In this document: positions 16,051-23,687 of the stretch, piece by piece
Numbering within the stretch: position 1 is the stretch's first letter
Layout of the letters: each line of letters begins with the position of its first letter
Source of the DNA: an uncultured Francisella sp.
GTDB taxonomy: Bacteria > Pseudomonadota > Gammaproteobacteria > Burkholderiales > Neisseriaceae
Reading direction: 5' to 3'
Assembly: GCA_943913655.1 (NCBI GenBank)
Contig: CALTZA010000012.1
Location: 1-27,738 of the forward strand
DNA: 27,738 bases
The notes under the pieces: model-generated
What the model was told of the DNA's origin: nothing
Seen by the model: the letters and a program-made list of their open reading frames with translations, nothing else
Databases searched by the model: none
Translations under genes and position numbers: made by a program

Positions 16051-17356
16051 GCAGACGCCGCCGCGGTCAAGTACTTTAGAAGAATGGCTGATATATTGGG
16101 AAAACCTTCACCAAGGCCAAAGTATTGATCTTGGTTTGCAAAGAGTTAAGGCAGTTAGTGCTCGATTTGCTTGGCATATTAATACGCCAATTATCACTGT
16201 GGCAGGAACTAATGGTAAAGGTTCTGTTTGTGCTTTTTTAACTGCTATCTATCGTGCGGCAGGGTTTTCTGTAGGTGCTTTTTTTAGCCCGCACATTCAT
16301 CGATTTAATGAACGGATTACGCTTAATAATCAGCCAGTTGATGATGATACATTAATCAGTGCTTTTGAGCGTTTAGATCACATTAGAGCAGAGATATCGC
16401 TTACTTATTTTGAAGCCAATACTTTGGCAGCCATGCTTATTTTTTTGGAAGAGAAAGTTGATGTCATCGTATTAGAAGTTGGATTAGGCGGTAGGTTGGA
16501 CGCGGTTAATTTGTTTGATGCTAATGTGGCTATCTTGAGCAATGTTGATCTTGATCACCAAGCATATTTAGGTGATACGCGTGAAGCTATTGGTCGGGAA
16601 AAAGCTGGCATCTTTCGCCAGGGCCGACCAGCTATTGTTGGTGAACAAAATCCACCAGAAAGTGTATTAGAAGTTATTAATGATATTGGTGCAGTTCCTT
16701 TGATGTACGGCTTAGATTTTTTTTATGAAAAAATGTCATCGCAATGGAACTTTTCCTTTCAACCAAGAGTAAAGGGATATCAGGCACAACAAAAATTTGC
16801 TTTACCTTTCCCCATATTACGTGGTAGTTATCAGCTTGGCAATGCCAGCATGGCTTTATGTGCCATTGAATGTCTGCGCGAATACTTACCAGTGGATGTT
16901 GGCTCTATCAAAAAAGGACTCCTGTCAGTGCGTCATCCTGGACGATTTGAAATTTTACCGCAACGACCGATGGTAGTATTGGATGTGGCACATAACCCGC
17001 ACGCGGCCCTTGCTTTAAGAAGAGATTTACACTGTTTGCCTTATGCAAAAAAACATTTCGCCGTATTTGCTATGTTCAGCGATAAGGCAGTTGAAGAGGT
17101 GGTGCATATTTTAAAAGGAGAGTTTGAACATTGGTTTATTGCTCCTTTGCCTTCACGGCGCAGTGCTTGCTGTGCTTATATTCATGATGTTTTATTGAAG
17201 CAGGAAATTAAAGCGGTTACAATCTGTAAGACGATTCCACTGGCTTATCAAGCAGCAATGAAACAAGCTAATGAGGAAGATCGTATCGTGGTATTTGGTT
17301 CGTTTTTAACAGTGGCAGGGGCGATGAGAGTGATCAGTAATGTACAAGAAAAGTAA
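16043..17356 (+). CDS. folC: Folylpolyglutamate synthase / dihydrofolate synthase
   Basis: This bifunctional cytoplasmic enzyme forms dihydrofolate and adds glutamate tails to folates. It acts in the same folate pool used by glyA and purN. The product is 437 residues (E. coli 422). Key sites: P-loop GTNGKGS at 55-61, SPHIHRFNERI for folate binding, EVGLGGRLDAVN, SNVDLDHQAYLG, GREKAGIF with the conserved lysine, and LDVAHNPHA in the C-terminal domain. The start is GTG with a strong AAGGGG ribosome site 6-7 nt upstream, inside the end of the preceding gene. Its 3' end overlaps the next gene by 17 nt. Confidence 0.96.
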   Translation: MSRQTPPRSSTLEEWLIYWENLHQGQSIDLGLQRVKAVSARFAWHINTPIITVAGTNGKGSVCAFLTAIYRAAGFSVGAFFSPHIHRFNERITLNNQPVDDDTLISAFERLDHIRAEISLTYFEANTLAAMLIFLEEKVDVIVLEVGLGGRLDAVNLFDANVAILSNVDLDHQAYLGDTREAIGREKAGIFRQGRPAIVGEQNPPESVLEVINDIGAVPLMYGLDFFYEKMSSQWNFSFQPRVKGYQAQQKFALPFPILRGSYQLGNASMALCAIECLREYLPVDVGSIKKGLLSVRHPGRFEILPQRPMVVLDVAHNPHAALALRRDLHCLPYAKKHFAVFAMFSDKAVEEVVHILKGEFEHWFIAPLPSRRSACCAYIHDVLLKQEIKAVTICKTIPLAYQAAMKQANEEDRIVVFGSFLTVAGAMRVISNVQEK

Positions 17357-18400
17357 AAAAATAAATCAAGAAACTTATTGGCAGCAGGACTATTTAACCA
17401 TTAGAAGAAAAAATCGGCGTCGTTTCACATTCACTGTTTGCTGTGTTTTTGTGGTCATATTACTCTCTTTATTTATCTTAAATCCATTTTCGACAATTGC
17501 GCAAAAACAGCCGCAGATTTTTATTAAACGGCATACTCAAACCAGTGAATCAGCATCTTCAGTGAATCAGCATCTTCGAGGCATAAATCATCATGGAAAA
17601 AATGAATGATTCTTTGTCACAGGGTGAGGTGATGATGTCAAAGGCTGATGCCGTATCGTCCCGTTCACTGATGATATCAGCGGTAGATAATAGTAAAAAA
17701 CAAAAGGATATCTATGGTAAACAACAAGCGATATCATCCTCTTTATACGCAATGCAAAAGATGTATCAAGCAATGCTGGCTAATACAACAGCTTTGCAAG
17801 CACCTGTTATTATGAATCAGACAAAGCCAAATATAATAGTTATTCCTCAAGCTCTTTATCATTTTACAAGTAATTTGCCTGCATACTTTGACTTTGTTGC
17901 AGCGAACAAAGACCCTAGTTCCAAATTAACCATTAATTCTTCAGTGACAAATAAAGTGCTGATGATAGATAGTCAAGCAAAAAGTATTGCTAAAAAAAAT
18001 CTTCTTACAAGACAATCAATCAGTAGAAAGGGAGTGTCATCAGTAGTTAGCAAGAATAATATAAGTCATACAAATAATTCACTTGACCACCAAGGGCCGC
18101 TTAATCGATTTACTCAGAAACGCAATGCTACTAATCTCATAGAATCAAACAAAAAACAAGTAAGTGATTCATCTCACTCATTAACTTTACAAGTGGCTTC
18201 TTTACATGATCACATTCAAGCGCAGTCGATCAAGGCCAAGTTGAATAGCAAAGGTTCCGAACCGTGTTGAAGAATTTAAATTGGATAGACCCATGCTTTA
18301 TCACATTCGCGTAGATACCTATAGCAGTCGTAAGAATGCTTATGAGGTGGTAAATGAATTAAAAGCAGTTGACTATTATCCTGACATAAGTCGACAATGA
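17340..18400 (+). pseudogene. dedD: SPOR-domain (DedD-like) cell-division protein gene with two frameshifts
   Basis: The layout matches a DedD-type protein: a basic N terminus, one membrane helix (CCVFVVILLSLFILNPF, about 35-50), a long Ser/Thr/Asn/Lys-rich periplasmic linker, and a C-terminal SPOR domain that binds denuded peptidoglycan at the septum. The position folC-dedD-cvpA-purF is the classical gene order. Frame 1 stops at 17609. Frame 2 opens from 17593 and runs to 18270 with SLTLQVASLHDHIQAQSI, the first SPOR strand. Frame 3 then carries MLYHIRVDTYSSRKNAYEVV, the rest of the domain, to TGA 18398-18400, overlapping the cvpA start (ATGA). Removing one A from the A6 tract at 17597-17602 and one base near 18260 would restore about 350 codons. 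It is either a recent pseudogene or slippage/sequencing error. Confidence 0.7.
17547..17580 (+). repeat. 17-nt perfect tandem duplication in the SPOR gene
   Basis: AGTGAATCAGCATCTTC occurs twice head to tail with no spacer. Seventeen is not a multiple of three, so the duplication itself changes the reading frame. It lies just upstream of the A6 tract where the gene changes frame, so it is probably part of the mutational history of this locus. Confidence 0.85.
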
Positions 18401-18885
18401 ACCCTTTAGATATATTAGTGATTGCTATCATCATTTTTTTTGCTTTTCTTGGCTATGTTCGAGGAGGGGTGAAACAAGTTTTTGTGATTTTAAAATGGGT
18501 GGGTGCTTTTTGGTTAACAAAGCTTGTTGCGTCTTATTTGATCAAAACAGCATTATTTGTTTCGATAGAACCTTTATGGTGGCGATATCTATTAGCATAC
18601 GGTGGTTTTTTTGTTCTTTGCTTTGAAGGACTTGTTTTCCTGGGATATGGGCTTACGCGAGTTATTAATTCTTTGGGTTTAGAGCCGCTAAATCGCTTAT
18701 TGGGAATAGCAGGGGGCAGTATAAAAGGTGTACTTATCATTATGCTATCGGTGTTGTTGCTTAATCACACACCAATAAAATACAGTCAATTGTGGCAAAC
18801 ATCTTTTTTGCTACCTTATGTAGAACAGTTAACACATTCACTGGCATCGTATGTGATTTTTTTTAAATCATTAACTTTAAAGTGA
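18397..18885 (+). CDS. cvpA: CvpA family inner-membrane protein
   Basis: The product is a 162-residue protein with four membrane helices, starting MNPLDILVIAIIIFFAFLGY followed by VRGGVKQVF, the characteristic CvpA opening. Later helices include YLLAYGGFFVLCFEGLVFLG and GGSIKGVLIIMLSVLLL, with the glycine-rich RLLGIAGG turn. In E. coli CvpA is needed for colicin V production and for bile-salt resistance, and the biochemical role is unclear. It lies immediately before purF, as in many gammaproteobacteria. Its start overlaps the stop of the SPOR gene (ATGA), and no ribosome site of its own is seen, which implies translational coupling to a gene that is now frameshifted. Confidence 0.9.
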   Translation: MNPLDILVIAIIIFFAFLGYVRGGVKQVFVILKWVGAFWLTKLVASYLIKTALFVSIEPLWWRYLLAYGGFFVLCFEGLVFLGYGLTRVINSLGLEPLNRLLGIAGGSIKGVLIIMLSVLLLNHTPIKYSQLWQTSFLLPYVEQLTHSLASYVIFFKSLTLK

Positions 18886-18907
18886 TTCAATCAGGGGGGA
18901 TTAAAAT

Positions 18908-20359
18908 ATGTGTGGGGTATTGGGATTGATGAGCCATGGGCCAGTGAATCAGGAACTGTATGATGGTTTACAAATGTTGCAACATCGCGGGCAGGATGCA
19001 GCAGGTATTTTTACTACAGATGGGCAAATTTTTTATACTCATAAGGGCCAAGGTCTGGTACGTGATGTGTTTCGTACTCGTAATATGAGAGATCTACTGG
19101 GTCATTTTGGTATAGCTCATGTGCGTTATCCCACTGCTGGTTCGCGGCAATTTGAAACCAGTGAAGAAACCCAGCCGTTTTATGTCAATTCTCCTTTTGG
19201 TATTGCTTTAGCGCATAATGGTAACTTGGTTAATGTACAGACATTAATTAAAAATATTATTACACAGGATTTGCGTCACATTAATACTTCTTCTGATTCT
19301 GAGTTACTATTGAATGTTTTTGCGCATGAATTAGAAAAGCAAATTGTGCAAGGAGCATTAAGCACAGAACAAATTTTTCACAGTGTGGATGCAGTGCATA
19401 GCCGACTTCAAGGTGCTTATGCGGTAGTAGCCATGATTGCTGGTCATGGCTTGGTAGCATTTCGGGATCCTTTTGGTATTCGACCTTTGGTATTGGGAAA
19501 ACGTAAAAATGAAACAGGACAGATTGATTATTGCATTGCTTCGGAATCAGTGGTGCTCTCTCATCTTGATTTTACGATAGTACGTGATATAGAACCTGCA
19601 GAAGTCATATTTATTTCTTTTGATGGACAATTGTACAGCCATATATCTCAATGTCATAAACTCGTTCCTTGTTTATTTGAGTATGTTTATTTTTCACGAC
19701 CTGATTCGATTGTCAACGGGGTATCGGTTTATCAGGCAAGGTTAAATATGGGGACTACCTTGGCCAAACGAGTTAAAGAAGAAATTAAGGAACCTATTGA
19801 TGTGGTTATGCCTATTCCTGATACCAGCCGACCGATTGCTTTACAATTGGCACAACATTTAAATTTGCCATACCGTGAGGGTTTGATTAAAAATCGCTAT
19901 ATCGGACGCACGTTTATTATGTCGGGTCAGACTATGCGCAAAAAATCGATCAAGCATAAGTTAAATGTGGTTAATATGGAATTCAAAGGCAAATCAGTAT
20001 TATTGATTGATGATTCGATTGTGCGTGGTACCACTTCTCAGGAAATCGTTGAAATGGCAAGAAAAGCAGGTGCCAAAAGAGTGCTCATGGCTTCTGCTGC
20101 TCCAGAAGTTCGCTACCCCAATGTATATGGTATTGATATACCTTGCAAGGAAGAATTAATTGCCCATGAACGCACAATTGCTCAAATTAGTGAAGAAATC
20201 GGTGTCGATAGCTTGGTTTTTCAAAAACTAGAGGATCTCGTTTCTATTATTAAAGAACTAAATCCTAAGATTGATGATCTGGATACCTCCTGTTTTGATG
20301 GCCGTTATATTACTGATGAAATTCATACTACTGCCGAAAAACAACTATATTCCACATAA
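18908..20359 (+). CDS. purF: Amidophosphoribosyltransferase
   Basis: This enzyme makes the first committed step of de novo purine synthesis: PRPP plus glutamine gives 5-phosphoribosylamine. The product is 483 residues (E. coli 505). After Met removal the N-terminal nucleophile is Cys (MCGVLGLMSHG). The class II glutaminase part has LQHRGQDAAGI, HVRYPTAGS and LAHNGNL. The C-terminal phosphoribosyltransferase part has VVMPIPDTSRPIALQLA, KNRYIGRTFI and the PRPP loop VLLIDDSIVRGTTSQEIV. A very strong ribosome site (AGGGGGGA) lies 7 nt before the ATG. It is the last gene of the plus-strand run and is convergent with the Nudix gene. Confidence 0.97.
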   Translation: MCGVLGLMSHGPVNQELYDGLQMLQHRGQDAAGIFTTDGQIFYTHKGQGLVRDVFRTRNMRDLLGHFGIAHVRYPTAGSRQFETSEETQPFYVNSPFGIALAHNGNLVNVQTLIKNIITQDLRHINTSSDSELLLNVFAHELEKQIVQGALSTEQIFHSVDAVHSRLQGAYAVVAMIAGHGLVAFRDPFGIRPLVLGKRKNETGQIDYCIASESVVLSHLDFTIVRDIEPAEVIFISFDGQLYSHISQCHKLVPCLFEYVYFSRPDSIVNGVSVYQARLNMGTTLAKRVKEEIKEPIDVVMPIPDTSRPIALQLAQHLNLPYREGLIKNRYIGRTFIMSGQTMRKKSIKHKLNVVNMEFKGKSVLLIDDSIVRGTTSQEIVEMARKAGAKRVLMASAAPEVRYPNVYGIDIPCKEELIAHERTIAQISEEIGVDSLVFQKLEDLVSIIKELNPKIDDLDTSCFDGRYITDEIHTTAEKQLYST

Positions 20360-20428
20360 GATTATCAATAATCCACTATTAAGTGATATTAATTGCTGCT
20401 TTTATAAAACTTTTGGTGATTGACAGAT

Positions 20429-21060
20429 TCAGGTTCTGATTCTGCCAGTACTGTTTTGGGCAAGATAATAAAGAATTTCTGCTGTGAGCCCCCAAATATG
20501 TATTGTGTGATATTCAATTACTACCAACTTTACCGGAAGCCATTTCTTTAAATAAAAAAAGGGATAGTTATTTTTGTTTAATAGGTAACTGGCAGGGATG
20601 ATAAATGAATTTTCTACTCTTACGCAATTGCTTTTTATTATAGGAATTGATCGACTATTGCCAAAGCAGGATAAACAGCATAGCCAGAAACAGTATTCAA
20701 TGGCGGTAAAGTAACTATTGGATGGATGTATTGTGCGCAAAGATGAATTTCCTCTTTTGTTTCGCGAATGGCAGTATCAACTGGGGTTTTATCATTGACC
20801 TCTTTTTTACCGCCAGGAAATGATATTTCGCCACCATGATGAAGCAGATCAGCTTTGCGCTTGGTTAAAAGTAGCTCATAGTCTTTTAGCTTTGGATTAT
20901 AGTGAAAAGCAATTAATACAGCTGCCTGCACCATTTTTGGTGAAAAAAAGCGCATCAAGACTTGCCGTAACCAGTAACGAGGGAAGTAAGAAAAATAGGG
21001 CGTTTGATAATAGTGAGATAACTGTTGCCAATTTATTTCCTGTGAGAAAATAGAGAACAT
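20429..21060 (-). pseudogene. Nudix hydrolase, CoA pyrophosphatase type, frameshifted
   Basis: The first frame (ATG 21060 to stop 20638) encodes 140 residues. They include AAVLIAFHYN, LLTKRKADLLHHGGEISFPG and the Nudix box GGKKEVNDKTPVDTAIRETK followed by EEIHL, with metal-binding glutamates intact. This is the UPF0035/NudL pattern. The stop falls before the domain's last part. The adjacent frame continues with NCVRVENSFIIPASYLLNKN and EYHTIHIWGLTAEILYYLAQ, the expected C-terminal strand and helix, to 20429. A single-base indel near 20645, next to an A5 run, explains the break. Intact family members are about 190-210 residues and cleave CoA or ADP-ribose-like substrates. The gene lies 4 nt after grxD and is the last of its operon. 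Confidence 0.75.
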
Positions 21061-21064
21061 GTCT

Positions 21065-21376
21065 TCATATAGTCTTTAATAATGCTTGTAGCTCTTTTTC
21101 TTCAAACATTTCCATCATGATATCAGCGCCACCTACAAATTGACCTTTGATATACAGTTGAGGGAAGGTAGGCCAGTTGGAAAAGTGTTTTAAAGCTTCT
21201 TTTAAATCTGCGTCTCCTAATACATTGACTGAGTAAAAATTATGACAATTAGCAGCATATAAGATGCTTACAGCGCGTGCTGAAAAACCACACTGTGGGA
21301 ATTTAGGGGTACCTTTCATAAACAGCACCACAGGATGTGCTGTGATGTATTGCTGAATTTCTTTTTCATAAGACAT
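21065..21376 (-). CDS. grxD: Monothiol glutaredoxin, CGFS type
   Basis: This cytoplasmic protein binds a glutathione-ligated [2Fe-2S] cluster as a dimer and transfers it in Fe-S protein assembly. The product is 103 residues. The active site CGFS is at Cys29-Ser32, with Lys21 in FMKGTPKFPQCGFS and the TFPQLYIKGQFVGGADIMME segment that binds glutathione. The ribosome site AAGGAAATAAAC before the ATG is good. It lies 14 nt after the DUF3108 gene and 4 nt before the Nudix gene. All family residues are present. Confidence 0.96.
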   Translation of the reverse strand: MSYEKEIQQYITAHPVVLFMKGTPKFPQCGFSARAVSILYAANCHNFYSVNVLGDADLKEALKHFSNWPTFPQLYIKGQFVGGADIMMEMFEEKELQALLKTI

Positions 21377-21390
21377 GTTTATTTCCTTTA

Positions 21391-22083
21391 TTAAAAAATA
21401 CCTTGACCGTCTATTTTAAGATGGGTCGCCTGTAGTTTAATATCATAGATATGGTTGTGAAAACGAATAAATAGGGGCAGGTACTTAAACTGACTGACAT
21501 AGCCAAAAACCATTGGAGCTTTACCATGACTTATTTTTCTTAAATCATATACTTGCATAGTAACAACTCCTTTAGGCGTTTTTAGGTATTCTAAATGGCT
21601 AATAGAGACAATATCCTTAGGGACATAAAAAGTATATACACCCCGCCCGGTAATAAGTTGAATTAGCCCAAGAATACTGTGCGGACTAAGTGCAATTTGC
21701 CAAGGGAAAGACAAGATGTCATAGCTGTTACCCTGCAAACGGACTTGTTTTTTATAGCCATTTTTCCCGTAGATTATTTTTTGTCTGGCATGATCAAAGA
21801 CAGCACTTGATGCAATTTTGCCGTAATGCGTATCAGTGAATTGTTGACTTTTTAGGAAATTGCTATTAATTGAGCCTTTGGAAAGATAATTCACCTGAGT
21901 AAATGGTGCCTTAAAGTATACAGTAATTGCATAACGCTGTCCTTGTCTTACAAAATGCATGGTCGCCTGGCTACCTAAAGAGCCTGCGTATTCGATGGTG
22001 ACTTCATGTATTGCCTCTGCAAAAAGCAAGAACGGTTGATTTAATAACAGGATAATTAAAATATTCTTTAATAATTTCATCAT
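21391..22083 (-). CDS. DUF3108 family periplasmic protein
   Basis: The product is 230 residues with a signal peptide (LLKNILIILLLNQPFLLFAEA, cleavage likely after about residue 23). The rest is predicted to be beta-rich, with EVTIEYAGSLGSQATMHFVR early, then ISHLEYLKTPKGVVTMQVYD, and a last strand set ending KLQATHLKIDGQGIF. This strand pattern, with its closing LxATHLxID motif, is that of DUF3108, a family of unknown function in proteobacteria. Two ATGs stand side by side at the start and either could be used. It lies 17 nt after purN and 14 nt before grxD, and pairing with purN is common in proteobacteria. Function unknown. Confidence 0.8.
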   Translation of the reverse strand: MMKLLKNILIILLLNQPFLLFAEAIHEVTIEYAGSLGSQATMHFVRQGQRYAITVYFKAPFTQVNYLSKGSINSNFLKSQQFTDTHYGKIASSAVFDHARQKIIYGKNGYKKQVRLQGNSYDILSFPWQIALSPHSILGLIQLITGRGVYTFYVPKDIVSISHLEYLKTPKGVVTMQVYDLRKISHGKAPMVFGYVSQFKYLPLFIRFHNHIYDIKLQATHLKIDGQGIF

Positions 22084-22100
22084 GTTATGTTGATTGTTGA

Positions 22101-22736
22101 TTAATTAATTAATGTATTGTTCTTATCAGTGGTTTTGGATTGTATGATGACTTTATGTTGATCTATTTTTAATTTCTCTTTCATAAAAGCTTTGATGGCG
22201 ATGGGATAAATCTGATGTTCTGCCGCTAATACGCGATTTGCTAATGATGTTGGTGTATCATGTTCTAATATTGGTACGGCGGCTTGAATTACAATAGGGC
22301 CTGCATCTAACTGTGCTGTAACAAAATGCACAGTACAGCCAGTTATTTTACAGCCAGCATCCAGTGCCGCTTGATGGGTGTTTAGTCCAGGGAAAGCAGG
22401 TAATAAAGAAGGATGGATATTGAGCATACGATTCTGATAATGTTCACAAAATTCAGGACTTAATATCCACATAAAGCCTGCTAGCACAACCAAATCTGGA
22501 GATGATAAATCAATAAGATCTGCTAGAGCTTGATCATAAGATGTTCTATTAGCATAATCACTAGGTTTTAAAACATGGGTAATGATTCCTTGTGTTTTTG
22601 CCCAAGCAAGTCCAGGAGCTTCTGGATGTGAACTAATCACAGTGAAACGAACATGCTCAATGCCAGCTTCGATGATAGCGCGCATGTTACTGCCTCTTCC
22701 TGAAATTAAAATTACAATACTTTTTAGTGGATTCAT
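22101..22736 (-). CDS. purN: Phosphoribosylglycinamide formyltransferase
   Basis: The enzyme transfers a formyl group from 10-formyl-tetrahydrofolate to GAR in de novo purine synthesis. The product is 211 residues (E. coli 212). The phosphate-binding ISGRGSNM is at 11-18. The catalytic triad Asn106 and His108 (NIHPSLLPAFPG) and Asp144 (QLDAGPIV) has the same numbering as E. coli PurN. The HFVTAQLDAGP segment is intact. It starts 9 nt after the MoxR-type ATPase gene and is followed by the DUF3108 gene. Together with purF and glyA it shows that the organism keeps purine synthesis. Confidence 0.97.
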   Translation of the reverse strand: MNPLKSIVILISGRGSNMRAIIEAGIEHVRFTVISSHPEAPGLAWAKTQGIITHVLKPSDYANRTSYDQALADLIDLSSPDLVVLAGFMWILSPEFCEHYQNRMLNIHPSLLPAFPGLNTHQAALDAGCKITGCTVHFVTAQLDAGPIVIQAAVPILEHDTPTSLANRVLAAEHQIYPIAIKAFMKEKLKIDQHKVIIQSKTTDKNNTLIN

Positions 22737-22745
22737 TTTTAAAAT

Positions 22746-23585
22746 TTAGTGATACTTTAATGACTCTGAAAAATAATAAAAAAGCTCTGTGTCTTGTTCG
22801 TTTTTCAATAAAGCTCCAAGATGTGGAAGAGTTTTATGTGTTTTGGATATTCTAAGTTGCTCTGCATTTATCTCATCAGCACATAGGAGTTGTAACCAGT
22901 CAATTAATTCTGATGTAGAGGGTTTTTTCTTCAGGCCATCAATATCACGCATTTCATAGAAACATTGTAAAGCCTCATTTACTAATCTCTCTTGAATACC
23001 AGGATAATGAACTTCAATAATTTGGCGCATACTAGCTTTGTCAGGAAAGGTAATGTAATGGAAAAAACAGCGACGCAAAAAAGCGTCAGGCAATTCTTTT
23101 TCATTGTTACTGGTGATGATAATGATAGGACGGTGTTTAGCCACTACATGTGTCTGCGTTTCATAACAGAAAAGTTCCATACGGTCCAGTTCAACTAATA
23201 AATCATTGGGAAACTCGATATCAGCCTTATCGATTTCATCGATCAATAACACCACAGATTTTTCTGCTTCAAAGGCTTGCCAAATTTTACCTTTCACAAT
23301 GTAATTGGCAATATCAGTCACTTTTTCATTACCTAACTGTGAGTCACGTAGGCGTGATACGGCATCATACTCATATAAACCCTGCTGTGCTTTAGTAGTA
23401 CTTTTAATATGCCACTGCAGCAACTTAGTATGAAAAGTATTAGCAATTTGTTCTGCTAACATAGTTTTACCAGTACCTGGTTCGCCCTTAACAAGAAGAG
23501 GGCGCTTAAGAAGTACAGCAGCATTCACAGCCATACGCAGTTCTGGTGTGACGATGTATTGAGAAGTACTTTCAAATTGAGTCAT
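22746..23585 (-). CDS. MoxR-type AAA+ ATPase
   Basis: The product is a 279-residue single AAA+ domain. Walker A is GEPGTGKT (34-41) and Walker B is VVLLIDEIDKAD (Asp116, Glu117). Sensor 1 lies in IIITSNNEKELPDAFLRRC, with the arginine pair acting as finger. MoxR proteins act as chaperones in maturing metal-dependent enzymes or complexes, usually with a partner containing a von Willebrand A domain. No VWA gene follows here: the next gene is purN, 9 nt on. The C-terminal helical part (STSELIDWLQLLCADEINAE) is typical of the CoxD-like branch. It is the first gene of the minus-strand operon, with a -10 box upstream. Confidence 0.88.
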   Translation of the reverse strand: MTQFESTSQYIVTPELRMAVNAAVLLKRPLLVKGEPGTGKTMLAEQIANTFHTKLLQWHIKSTTKAQQGLYEYDAVSRLRDSQLGNEKVTDIANYIVKGKIWQAFEAEKSVVLLIDEIDKADIEFPNDLLVELDRMELFCYETQTHVVAKHRPIIIITSNNEKELPDAFLRRCFFHYITFPDKASMRQIIEVHYPGIQERLVNEALQCFYEMRDIDGLKKKPSTSELIDWLQLLCADEINAEQLRISKTHKTLPHLGALLKNEQDTELFYYFSESLKYH

Positions 23586-23601
23586 GATTCAAAAATCGTT
23601 A

Positions 23602-23607
23602 ATTATA
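23602..23607 (-). promoter_or_regulatory. Possible -10 box for the MoxR-purN-grxD operon
   Basis: The minus strand has a consensus TATAAT 17-22 nt before the start codon, within the 102-nt divergent region shared with polA. No good -35 hexamer is seen at normal spacing, so confidence is low. Confidence 0.3.
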
Positions 23608-23687
23608 GTTACAATAGACGCTGACATCCTATCACATTGTCGGGTAAGATAGCAGCTAACTGATTGATATTAGTTTAGGGTATAGTC

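Noticed and set aside
20360..20428. Terminator between the convergent purF and Nudix genes
   Set aside because: Only short AT palindromes with tiny loops and no T run; not strong enough to call.
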